Assembly (NCBI RefSeq): GCF_000518745.1
Contig: NZ_KI912487.1
Coordinates: forward strand, 225,242-289,241
Reading direction: 5' to 3'
DNA length: 64,000 nucleotides
DNA from: Phaseolibacter flectens ATCC 12775
GTDB lineage: Bacteria > Pseudomonadota > Gammaproteobacteria > Enterobacterales > Enterobacteriaceae
Part shown: one piece after another, positions 10,195-18,487 of the stretch
Position numbering within the stretch: the first letter of the stretch is position 1
Layout of the letters: each line of letters begins with the position of its first letter
The notes under the pieces: generated by a model
The model's input: only the letters and a program-made list of their open reading frames with translations
Databases searched by the model: none
Told to the model about the DNA's origin: nothing
Translations under genes and position numbers: made by a program

Positions 10195-11445
10195 ATGAAA
10201 TGCAATAGCCTTATCAAAGGACTGTCAGCGGTTCTAATGCTGATATTATCTTGTAGCAGTAATGCAAGTCAAAGCAATAACCAAATTCAGAATAATGCCT
10301 TAGAATTTGGATTAAATAGCACTCATCTACGTTGTTACTATCGTGATTACAGCGGACCGTTGAAACTCGGCACAAACCGGCTATGGGCGAAGATCAATGA
10401 TCAGTATTACACCTTGACAGGTCAATGGGATGATCCCTTCTCACTTGTTCTTAATTCCTTTCATACAACCGCGCAATACAGTGAGGTGGAACAAGCGTGT
10501 ATAAAAACACTTAAAGCCCATCATATCACTGCCGAATTGGCAGGCATGGCAGCAGCAAACAGTGATCTTTCTTGGGATTACCGTATCAACACCTCGCTCC
10601 AAACCAATTCAACAGGCTATAATAAAATTGTCGCGTTTGGTGACAGTTTAACTGATTTACATAATTCCTATATTGGCACTTTCAATGTTTTCCCTAATGG
10701 TTCGAGCTGGTATTGGGGACGTTTTTCAAATGGCCCCCTTTGGGTAGAGCAATTAGGTAAATTAATGAAATTACCGGTTGATGTGTATGCTCAAGCCAAT
10801 ACTCGGACGGATACGCAAAATATTGCTTTCCTATTTCCTTATCTGCTCGGATTACAGGACCAAGTCAATCTCTGGGTGAAAACCAGTGCAAAAGATCAGG
10901 ATGCAGATAGGTCAAAAATGTTATTTACGGTCATAACCGGTGGTAATGATCTGGCTCAAACCAATATTACCCCAAGAGAAATCAGTGCAAGAATCAAAAT
11001 CGCACTGAATGTATTAGTACTTAATGGGGCTAAAAATATTATTTTATTAACCGTGCCTGATATCACTAAATCACCTTATTATACCGATTATAGACCGAAC
11101 CTTATTGAACAAGACAGAAGACGGGTAACTGAATTGAATGCCGAGCTGACCGATCTTGCAAAACAGATCACCAATTCAAGTGATACAAAAGTGACTCTAT
11201 TCGATACAAGTAAACTGTACGACCAGATTATACAAAATCCGTCGAATTACGGTATTACCCTTGTCGATCAATCTTGCCTTGATATTGTCAATGATAGCCT
11301 GATGTTTGCCGTCAGCCATCCTTTACGCTCAATCTGTCCTGATCCCGATAAAGCACTATTTTGGGATATTTTTCATCCCACAGCTCGAGTAGGACAAATC
11401 TGGGCTGAAGCACTGTATAAACAACTCTTAGCTAAACAACCTTAA
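10195..11445 (+). CDS. Secreted GDSL/SGNH lipase, thermolabile-hemolysin/phospholipase type
   Basis: This roughly 416-residue protein has a signal peptide (hydrophobic LSAVLMLILS, cleavage near SNA-S). An N-terminal accessory domain (HLRCYYRDY to about residue 115) resembles that of Vibrio thermolabile hemolysin/lecithinase. The SGNH hydrolase domain has block I AFGDSLTD, block II Gly in GRFSNGPLW, block III GGNDL and block V DIFHPTARVGQ. It should act outside the inner membrane on phospholipids. AGGA 7 nt upstream favours the start at 10195 over 10189. The leader region is AT-rich, and a decayed copy precedes it. The exact substrate is not deducible. Confidence 0.85.
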   Translation: MKCNSLIKGLSAVLMLILSCSSNASQSNNQIQNNALEFGLNSTHLRCYYRDYSGPLKLGTNRLWAKINDQYYTLTGQWDDPFSLVLNSFHTTAQYSEVEQACIKTLKAHHITAELAGMAAANSDLSWDYRINTSLQTNSTGYNKIVAFGDSLTDLHNSYIGTFNVFPNGSSWYWGRFSNGPLWVEQLGKLMKLPVDVYAQANTRTDTQNIAFLFPYLLGLQDQVNLWVKTSAKDQDADRSKMLFTVITGGNDLAQTNITPREISARIKIALNVLVLNGAKNIILLTVPDITKSPYYTDYRPNLIEQDRRRVTELNAELTDLAKQITNSSDTKVTLFDTSKLYDQIIQNPSNYGITLVDQSCLDIVNDSLMFAVSHPLRSICPDPDKALFWDIFHPTARVGQIWAEALYKQLLAKQP

Positions 11446-11474
11446 TTCATTGCTACCCTCTGGGTGATTGTCAA

Positions 11475-11499
11475 AAGGGTTAATGCGAGATTAACCCTT
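11475..11499 (+). terminator. Hairpin after the phospholipase gene
   Basis: AAGGGTTAA (11475-11483) and TTAACCCTT (11491-11499) form a perfect 9-bp stem with a 7-nt loop, followed only by GTTC. It is a probable terminator in a 270-bp gap with nothing else recognisable. Confidence 0.6.
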
Positions 11500-11714
11500 G
11501 TTCAGGATTAACCCGACCCCTTCCTCCCTGAGACTGTGGTATTAATCACGTAATTCAAAGATAACAGCCCTACTCTATTCATGCTGGTCAGGGCTTAAAG
11601 TAAGATAAACCCCACCGATTTAAACCGAGACTTTTTCATAATAAATTTTAGCGATATACTAAAAATAATGTTAAAGTTCATAATATTATAGATGATTTTC
11701 GCTTGGAGGCTGTG

Positions 11715-12461
11715 ATGATAATACTGGTTACCGGAGCCAGTGCCGGTTTTGGACGCGCCATCAGTCAACGTTTTATCCGTGAAGGTCACAAAGTGATAGG
11801 CACGGCTCGCAGAACAGAGCGATTACAAACAATGCAACAACAATTGGGTGAGTCTTTTTATCCTCTGACGTTAGATGTGCGTGATAATCAGGCAATAATT
11901 GAAAGGATTAACACCCTGCCTGAAGCGTGGCAAGATATTGACGTATTGATTAATAATGCGGGTCTTGCGCTTGGTCTGACATCCGCAGCCGAAGCTCAAA
12001 TTGAAGATTGGCACACCATGATCGATACCAATTGCCGTGGATTGGTCTCGATGACGCACGCCCTTTTACCCCGTATGCTACAACGTAATTGTGGGCATAT
12101 CATTAACCTCGGCTCTACGGCAGGAAATTGGCCCTACCAAGGTGGTAATGTGTATGGGGCGACGAAAGCTTTCGTGAAACAATTCAGTCGTAACCTGCGG
12201 ACTGATTTATATGGCAGCGCACTGCGTGTCACTAACCTCGAGCCAGGCCAGGTAGAAGGTACCGAATTTTCTGCCATTCGATTTAATGGTGATCATCAAA
12301 AAGCCAATTCAGTCTATGAAGGTGCGCAATCTTTAACACCCAATGATATCGCTGAAACGGTTTTCTGGGTCGCGACATTACCCAGTCATGTGAATATTAA
12401 TAGTATGGAAATTATGCCTGTTAGCCAGACTTGGGCCGGACTTAAAGTCAATAAGGGTTGA
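11715..12461 (+). CDS. ydfG: NADP-dependent 3-hydroxy acid dehydrogenase YdfG (SDR family)
   Basis: YdfG is a short-chain dehydrogenase that oxidises L-allo-threonine, serine and 3-hydroxy acids and reduces malonic semialdehyde. The start at 11715 (MIILVTGASAGFGRAISQRF) after a GGAGG site gives 248 residues, the E. coli length. The nucleotide-binding TGASAGFG, the NNAG motif, the catalytic Ser in GSTAG and the YGATK (Tyr-x-x-x-Lys) pair are all present, as is the C-terminal HVNINSMEIMPV. It is followed 75 bp later by ynfB with its own ribosome site. Confidence 0.94.
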   Translation: MIILVTGASAGFGRAISQRFIREGHKVIGTARRTERLQTMQQQLGESFYPLTLDVRDNQAIIERINTLPEAWQDIDVLINNAGLALGLTSAAEAQIEDWHTMIDTNCRGLVSMTHALLPRMLQRNCGHIINLGSTAGNWPYQGGNVYGATKAFVKQFSRNLRTDLYGSALRVTNLEPGQVEGTEFSAIRFNGDHQKANSVYEGAQSLTPNDIAETVFWVATLPSHVNINSMEIMPVSQTWAGLKVNKG

Positions 12462-12536
12462 TCAAAAACGGGCTATATTTCGTGTATTATTCTATGCTAT
12501 CACGTTACTGAATTATTTTATCAGGAGTTAAACAAG

Positions 12537-12932
12537 ATGAAATTTAATGCTATCCCTGCCTTTTCCTTAGCCAGTTTAGTCGTCATATTCCTGATGCAGA
12601 ATACCCCCGCGTGGGCAAACAATGAGACGGAAAGTCATACAGTGACTAAGCACACTATCATTGAGCGTGGTAATAACGCTGAAGTCCAAGAGAACGCCCG
12701 CGAGAATAAAGAGTTATGGAACGATACCCGTAAACTGCGCCGTGAATCGATTGAAGACGACAGAGAGGCGATGGAGCATGCCCGTCAATTACGCCGTCAA
12801 CATTACAAGGATGACAAGACACGGCTCTTGCAAAAGAAAGCGTGTGATATAAGTAGTAATATCTTTGCGTATTGGGAACCAGAAACCTTACGCTGTTTAG
12901 ATCGTCAAACTGGAAAGACCATCATACCCTAA
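12537..12932 (+). CDS. ynfB: YnfB family periplasmic protein (DUF1283)
   Basis: This 131-residue protein has a signal peptide (LASLVVIFLM, cleavage after PAWA). The middle is charged and helical. The conserved C-terminus NIFAYWEPETLRCLDRQTGK corresponds to NINAYWEPNTLRCLDRRTG of E. coli YnfB, and WNDTRKLR matches WNDTRNLR. The function is unknown in the family. The middle holds a partly repeated LRRESIEDDREAMEHAR / LRRQHYKDD segment. A good AGGAG site sits 10 nt upstream, and a ynfD-like gene follows 33 bp on. Confidence 0.88.
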   Translation: MKFNAIPAFSLASLVVIFLMQNTPAWANNETESHTVTKHTIIERGNNAEVQENARENKELWNDTRKLRRESIEDDREAMEHARQLRRQHYKDDKTRLLQKKACDISSNIFAYWEPETLRCLDRQTGKTIIP

Positions 12933-12965
12933 ATCGTTATTAACACTTTTAGCAAGGAAGGATTC

Positions 12966-13223
12966 ATGCAAAAATATTTACTTACATTGTTGATCGCCAC
13001 GGCCGCATTTAATGCAAATGCCTCGTGCGAATCAGTGCAAAGCCAAATTAATCAAAAAATTATCAATAATGGTGTTCCTGAAAACAGCTTTACCTTGAAA
13101 ATAGAACCCGCAAAGCAGGCGGCAAGCCAAGAGGATAAAATTATTGGTAATTGCAATAACGGGGAAAATATTATCGTTTATCAAAAAAATGATAACCAAG
13201 CAGCACACCCTGCATCCCAATAA
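12966..13223 (+). CDS. ynfD: YnfD-like small periplasmic protein (DUF1161)
   Basis: This 85-residue protein has a signal peptide (YLLTLLIATAAFNANA-S) and a CESVQSQINQKI...GNCNNG body. The two Cys (about residues 21 and 60) are at the spacing expected for DUF1161, so a disulfide is likely. The family has no known function. AAGGAAGGATTC precedes the start, a strong ribosome site. The C-terminal DNQAAHPASQ is disordered-looking. Confidence 0.8.
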   Translation: MQKYLLTLLIATAAFNANASCESVQSQINQKIINNGVPENSFTLKIEPAKQAASQEDKIIGNCNNGENIIVYQKNDNQAAHPASQ

Positions 13224-13233
13224 ATTGCTTCTG

Positions 13234-13258
13234 CCTTGCCCGACGCCGGGCGAGGTGA
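13234..13258. repeat. Short GC-rich palindromic element, copy 1
   Basis: This 25-bp imperfect palindrome (GCCCG-acgc-CGGGC core) lies after the ynfD-like gene. It matches a second copy at 24867-24891 at 21 of 25 positions. In size, intergenic location and CGACGC core it looks like a REP element. There is no T tract. Confidence 0.5.
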
Positions 13259-13370
13259 GTCAAACAGGCAGCCTACCGCTTGCAACGCTGAGGTTCTCTC
13301 CCTTCAAGCAAAGAGTAAAATGGGTCTTTTTGTAAAAAAAATAGGCCTCTTTTGCTATTTAAATTTATAA

Positions 13371-13386
13371 TGTGACATAAATCACA
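13371..13386. promoter_or_regulatory. Perfect-arm CRP site upstream of sotB
   Basis: TGTGACATAAATCACA has both consensus half-sites (TGTGA and TCACA) with the 6-bp spacer. It ends 23 bp before the sotB ATG. It suggests cAMP-CRP control of the exporter, or repression given how close it is to the start codon. Confidence 0.75.
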
Positions 13387-13409
13387 CTCTATAAAAATAG
13401 CGATGTTCT

Positions 13410-14618
13410 ATGACAGACAATCTTAACAACCAAGTCCAGCCAGAACCCGTTTCCAGACGTGTTGCCTGGCTTCGAGTCATCTTGATGGCAATTGCCGCTT
13501 TTATCTTTAATACCACCGAGTTTGTGCCTGTCGGATTACTCACCGATATTGGTAGCAGTTTTAATATGGATTCTGAGCAAGTCGGGATCATGCTGACGAT
13601 TTACGCATGGTGCGTCGCCCTCCTCTCTTTACCTTTAATGTTACTGACCCGTAATATTGAGCGTCGTTTATTGTTAACCCTATTACTCGTTATTTTTACC
13701 GCAAGTCATATTTTATCGGCCGTGGCTTGGAGTTTCGATGCCTTACTCTGGTCACGTTTTGGCATTGCAATTACCCATGCCGTATTCTGGTCAATCAATG
13801 CCTCTTTGGCTATTCGCATTGCACCGCCAGGTAAAAAAACCCAAGCCCTCAGTATGATTGCCACAGGGACCGCGTTGGCCATGGTATTAGGCGTTCCATT
13901 AGGACGTATGATTGGTCAATTGCTCGGCTGGCGCGCGACCTTTGGTGTGATTGGACTTTCTTCGTTGGCTCTTATGCTCGCGCTATTCTATAGCCTGCCC
14001 AAACTGTACAGCGAACACACCGGCTCGTTGAAAAGTGTACCCATGCTATTTAGACGTCCAGCCTTGGTCAGTATGTACCTCTTGGTGGTCATTGTGGTTA
14101 CTGGGCACTATACGGCTTATAGTTATATTGAACCCTTTATCAAACAAATCGCTTTGCAAGATGGCAGTTTTACTACCCTGCTACTGTTAGTGTTTGGATT
14201 GGCTGGATTGATTGGCAGTACACTGTTTAGCTGGCTTGGTCATCGCTTTCCTTCCTCCTTGTTATTAATCGCGATCTTTCTGATCTCACTCTGTATGGCA
14301 CTGTTGTCTGTGTGCGCACCTCATCAACTGGAAGTCAGTCTGTTATGCATTGTTTGGGGAATGGGGATCATGATCATCAATCTGTCCATGCAGGTGAGAG
14401 TGCTCTCTTTAGCGCCTGATGCGACGGATGTCTCTATGTCCTTAATGTCGGGGATTTATAATATCGGTATTGGTGCGGGGGCATTAGCGGGCGGACAAAT
14501 CAGTCATTTTGCTGGGTTATCGGTTGTCGGATACGCAGGTGCGGCAATTGCTTTGATAAGCCTATTTTGGTGTGCTTACAGTTTCTATAAATACCCTGCG
14601 TTACGTTCAAATATGTAA
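13410..14618 (+). CDS. sotB: Sugar efflux transporter SotB (MFS)
   Basis: This 402-residue, 12-helix MFS protein follows E. coli SotB/YdeA along its length ([66 protein letters not shown]). SotB exports arabinose and IPTG-like sugars in the DHA1 exporter group. It is a single gene with a CRP-like site right upstream and an imperfect 13/15-bp hairpin (14626-14670) after it. The spacing before the start lacks a strong Shine-Dalgarno. Confidence 0.93.
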   Translation: MTDNLNNQVQPEPVSRRVAWLRVILMAIAAFIFNTTEFVPVGLLTDIGSSFNMDSEQVGIMLTIYAWCVALLSLPLMLLTRNIERRLLLTLLLVIFTASHILSAVAWSFDALLWSRFGIAITHAVFWSINASLAIRIAPPGKKTQALSMIATGTALAMVLGVPLGRMIGQLLGWRATFGVIGLSSLALMLALFYSLPKLYSEHTGSLKSVPMLFRRPALVSMYLLVVIVVTGHYTAYSYIEPFIKQIALQDGSFTTLLLLVFGLAGLIGSTLFSWLGHRFPSSLLLIAIFLISLCMALLSVCAPHQLEVSLLCIVWGMGIMIINLSMQVRVLSLAPDATDVSMSLMSGIYNIGIGAGALAGGQISHFAGLSVVGYAGAAIALISLFWCAYSFYKYPALRSNM

Positions 14619-14625
14619 GATCTCA

Positions 14626-14670
14626 AGCCAGCCTGCCATCAATCTTACACATAACGATGGCAAGTTGGCT
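14626..14670 (+). terminator. Imperfect hairpin after sotB
   Basis: Arms 14626-14640 and 14656-14670 pair at 13 of 15 positions around a 15-nt loop. No T run follows. It is a candidate terminator or mRNA end structure. Confidence 0.4.
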
Positions 14671-14802
14671 GAGAGTACTGAGCCTACCATGCTAATCACG
14701 TCCACGTATTATTCTTGTTTAGTCGGGTTTCCAGCGTAGAACCCTTAGCGGTTACAACTCAGATGGATAAGATTGCCATAATGATTTAGGTGATTAAGAT
14801 AC

Positions 14803-15158
14803 ATGGAAAAATCCATTGTTTACCAATTACAGTCTGAAGCTGTTAATGAGAGGCCCGGTATTATTGGACGACTAATGAAAGCTAAATTAGTCGCTTCTAA
14901 GCTAGGACTAGACGATATAACTGAAATAATAAATTTTGAATTAAACGGATACCCAGCCAGAGATTCTGTCCCTGACTATCGGAAGTTTCAGTGCCTGCCT
15001 GAAGCGTTCAATCCTTATGCTAGATGGATCCCTATAGACTTCGGGAAGCGTCACTGGTCACGGCCAATGACTGCATCACCGATGCCATAGAAGCACTGCC
15101 GATTTTCCCACACTATTTGTTTGATCCAGAAACGCTTATCAACACATTACCACAATAA
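14803..15158 (+). pseudogene. Frameshifted AbiTii-domain (abortive-infection type) remnant
   Basis: Frame 14803-15090 starts MEKSIVYQLQSEAVNERPG and continues LMKAKLVASKLGLDDITEII, NFELNGYPARDSVPDYR and FNPYARWIPID. This is the layout of the AbiTii N-terminal domain found in abortive-infection proteins. Around 15040 the frame breaks. The next frame reads SLVTANDCITDAIEALPIF to a stop at 15158, which would be its natural continuation. No effector domain follows. It is a broken phage-defence gene, or the isolated N-terminal module of one. Confidence 0.65.
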
Positions 15159-15649
15159 CGCGTTATCGTGATCTAGAAAACATTGAGGATCCGAGACCAC
15201 TTATTCATAAACACGAATAACAGGAATGGGATCAATCATTCACTATCAAAATAACAGGGGACACACTGTTATTGCGACATTGAGTGTTTCCCTTCTCCCC
15301 CATAATGACAGCTGCTGAAACACGCAACGCAGCGCTCATCCTCAAATTATGGGCTGAAAAATAAGTCGAAGCCGGTGTGAGGATAAAACCCCAATGAAGA
15401 GAAGGTATTTAAAAAGGTAAAATAATAACGGGTTTATCTGTATGAATGTTTAAACAGACAATTAAAATCTCAACTTTTGTCGTAATTCGAATAGATAAGT
15501 TTACATAATTTATTCGAAGTGGAGAGTTTCAAAAAGACAAGGAAATATAATCATCGCATTAATTAACAAATACAAAAATAATATGCTAAAAAACGACCGA
15601 TTTAAGTTTTAAAGCCAACATTGTTTCACTTAATAGGTGATCATTTTTA
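15159..15649. other. Gene-poor stretch, nothing recognisable
   Basis: About 490 bp with no credible frame on either strand. It becomes strongly AT-rich after 15420. Short open pieces after the AbiTii remnant may be more of the same decayed locus, but I cannot place them. Confidence 0.4.
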
Positions 15650-15826
15650 TTACTGCTTACTGGCGTCAGACTCAGGTGATGAACGCTCATCATTTTTATC
15701 GGTATCTACTTCATCAGTTGCATGTTGTTTTTTCTCTTTGATTAAGCTTATTTTCTTTCCTGTTTCAATGACTTGCTTGAAGTTTGCATCCCATGCCTTA
15801 CCATTTTGTTTAATATTAATCTTCAT
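15650..15826 (-). CDS. Small protein of unknown function (58 aa)
   Basis: The minus-strand frame MKINIKQNGKAWDANFKQVI continues with a Lys-rich segment and a very acidic, Ser-rich tail (DEVDTDKNDERSSPESD). The ATG at 15826 has a near-perfect GGAGGAAATA ribosome site, which is why I accept it as a gene inside an otherwise empty stretch. There is no signal peptide, no membrane segment and no Cys. I do not recognise a family. Its surroundings are decayed accessory DNA, so a phage- or plasmid-derived origin is possible. Confidence 0.5.
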   Translation of the reverse strand: MKINIKQNGKAWDANFKQVIETGKKISLIKEKKQHATDEVDTDKNDERSSPESDASKQ

Positions 15827-16823
15827 TATTTCCTCCAAATTGACTCTCAGAGAATGGCTTAATTTAATTAAATAAGTTGGGACATAATATTATTAAAATA
15901 AAACGCCAAATAAAAATTTTAAAATCTGCCGTTATCATCAAATTTATATTGGCAGCGTACCTGTAATACCAGAACAAGTCCAGTATAAAATGGTCAATTA
16001 TTCATATAACATCATAATCGCATGACAGCATTGAAGAAGGTAATTTTTAGATAATTCATTTTCATACGACATCCATAAAGCGATCAAATACAGAATAATA
16101 TACTTATTTTCCCTCTAATTCTTAATAGAAAAGTTTTTTTGATCGCTGATTGTCATAAAGAAAACATTACTTCGCCTTAAATTTAATAAACCAAATGAAT
16201 GACCGGTGATACCCTAACAGTTGCCTCTATGGAGACAATGGTGCAGTTCTTTCTCCGTAACACCAAGATTATCGCTGGGTCGGGTTGATGCAAACCGACT
16301 GATACCCAAGCTTGAATTAGCCCGTAACAGTGTGCGCTTTCATTCAATGCCATCAGCACTATCTTGAGAATTCCTTTTGCGTGGACAGTGATGGAGCGAC
16401 CTGCACATTGCTCCAACTGACGGTGCTAAGTGCATTGCCGTAGTTAAAACGCAGGAACAGCCATTTTCAGGATAAAAATGGTAGCGCAGTACGGACGGGG
16501 GAAGCATTTTCTTCCTGCACGTTTGCACTTTTGTTTGTCGGTTAATGGTGATCCTACCCTCATGGCAGGTGATGACTTGACAGGTTACTGCATTGAACGG
16601 TTCAAAATACCACGTTTGGACGCAAGACCTGAATACATTGTCATACCAGCTTTAGGATACTGACGCTGGAATACCATGCACGGTGCCGACTGGAGGGACT
16701 TTAAGATACCTGTTTCGTCCTGATTTCTGGCTGGAAAACAACGTTCGCAGGGAGGTTCCGCATCGCAAACAGCGCCTATGCATGCCCAACTGAGGCCATA
16801 ACGTCTACGGTTATCGCGTTGTC
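15827..16823. other. Decayed stretch without an identifiable gene
   Basis: About 1 kb. The left third is AT-rich, the rest has moderate GC and many short frames broken by stops. At 16478-16830 short plus-strand pieces (for example RYLFRPDFWLENN followed by REVPHRKQRL) look like shattered coding sequence, but I cannot assign a family. Confidence 0.4.
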
Positions 16824-17560
16824 TTAGGCTGGCAAAGTCAGCTTAAAAAATGGATGATTTGAACGGTGCAACTGTTGTTTTTTGTCTATAAAAATTGCTG
16901 GAATATCCTGTTGTGCCTTGACATAGCTCATCCCCGCCTCTAATCCCATGCTATAAAGTACACTTGAATACATTTCAGCCTGTAACGAACAAGGGGCACT
17001 GACACTGAGTAGATCGTTATCATATGGGATAACCGGTTTGCGGATCAAAAAGATGATGATAAAGCTTACCATAACAAATGAAATAACGTTCATAGATGCC
17101 CGTTGTCACCACCGAGAGGCCTTGTAAACCTTCAATGGTTGCAATCAATTCAGTCTGATGACCAAATGGTTTCTTTAAACCGACCGTCCACCCTTGAGGC
17201 TGGTAATAGGGTATGCCTAAGGTATGAATGTTGCCGCCTAAGTTAATTAAACCCTCGCCCATCCCCAGCTGCCTCAGGTGTTCTATCACTTGATCGACAA
17301 TAAAACCTTTGGCAATCGCCCCTGCATCAGTTTCCATGCCTTTTTGTTGTAAAAATAAGCTGTGTTCCTCATAATTAACAATGATCTGCTCAGGACGAGT
17401 GAGAGACAAGCAGGCGGCGATCTGCCAAGCTTCGGGTACGTTCTGTCCAGAAAAACCCACTTTCCAACATTTAACCATCGGCCCGATGGCAAGGTTAAAC
17501 ACATTATCGGCTTGCAGACTAAGACGGTGCGCTAGGGCTAACACATTGAACACGGTAGTG
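16824..17560 (-). pseudogene. apbE: ApbE-type FAD:protein FMN transferase, truncated and frameshifted
   Basis: Minus-strand frames 17553-17020 and 17093-16824 together give the C-terminal two thirds of an ApbE protein. Motifs are NLAIGPMVKCWKVGF, the acidic METDAGAIAKGFIVDQ, the GLINLGGNIHTLG motif and HLFDPQTGYP. A frameshift near 17030 splits it just after GYP, where the next frame continues YDNDLLSVSAP. The N-terminal third is gone: its place is taken by the truncated flavin oxidoreductase upstream. ApbE links FMN covalently to Thr in partner proteins; this copy should be dead. Confidence 0.88.
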
Positions 17561-17984
17561 AAGTCAATTTACGAGGCAGGATTGCCCCTTCTCGTGGCGC
17601 GGCAATGGCATCTGGCGCCACCGGTATTTTTCCACCGATAAGTGAAGGTTCAACCATACGACCACCATGATAAATTTGCAAGATGGCTTTCGACCCCTGG
17701 GTTTTAATGGCCTTTGCAATACGCGACAACCCTGCAATTTTATCATCACTGTCGATAGCTATCGCCCCCGGAAAAGCAGGACCAAGCGCGTCAACAAAAC
17801 AGCATTCAACGATAACACAACCTAGTGTGCCAGCCCTGACTCGATAGTATTCAACCAAATCGCTGGTGACTCCCCCATCAAAATAACCGCAGCATGTGGT
17901 CATTGGTGCCATCACCAAACGATTTTTTAATACTGCACCTTGGGGTAAAGTTAAAGGATTGAGTAAAGGGGTAAGCGTATTCAT
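17561..17984 (-). pseudogene. OYE-family NADH:flavin oxidoreductase, N-terminal fragment
   Basis: From an ATG at 17984 the minus strand encodes LLNPLTLPQGAVLKNRLVMA, then PMTTCCGYFDGGVTSDLVEY and QIYHGGRMVEPSLIGGK, the first 140 or so residues of an Old Yellow Enzyme barrel with the FMN-binding start and the HGGR motif. At PRKLT the homology ends and ApbE sequence begins, out of frame, ending the protein at 17538. A deletion removed the rest of this gene and the start of apbE. Confidence 0.88.
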
Positions 17985-18487
17985 AATATCGAACTCCAGC
18001 GGGTCAACAGGCGTTTTTTCTTCAGGCTGACGGATGTTCTGATATAAAACAAATAATCCATTTTAATTTTAAGTGCAATGATAATGAATAGATTTAACTT
18101 TGACTTTATAGAAAAATTTGGATGATTTAACATGACAGAAATATTTTAACTATTCAGCAACATTGTCGGCCAATATAATTAACTGAGTCAGATTATTTTC
18201 AACTAGATCGTATAATACTTGATTAAAATACGCTGGTATCATTATAAAATCAATATATATCAATACATTATATTAAATATCTTTATTGCAAATCTTTCTT
18301 GATATTTTTATTTTAAATAACAAATAAATATTACTTTAACTCTTTAACTCTAGGCGTTATATTTTATTAAATCAATTCAACAAGACCTGTTTTCTCTTGT
18401 TACCTTTATAGGAAAAATTCGGTAATTAAATAATATTTACTGGATAATTATAGCACTGATCGCCCACCTAACTGACAGAGTAAGCAT
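17985..18487. other. AT-rich intergenic region between OYE remnant and DASS transporter
   Basis: About 500 bp, very AT-rich from 18060 on, with no open frame of note. It would hold the divergent promoters of the two sides. I found no operator I trust. Confidence 0.5.

Noticed and set aside
14745..14762. GGTTACAACTC as a reversed Ter site
   Set aside because: Only the GTTACAAC part matches; the strictly needed flanks (TA before, ATAC after) are absent.
15621..15875. Plus-strand frame of 84 codons opposite the small gene
   Set aside because: Mirror of the minus-strand gene that has the strong ribosome site.
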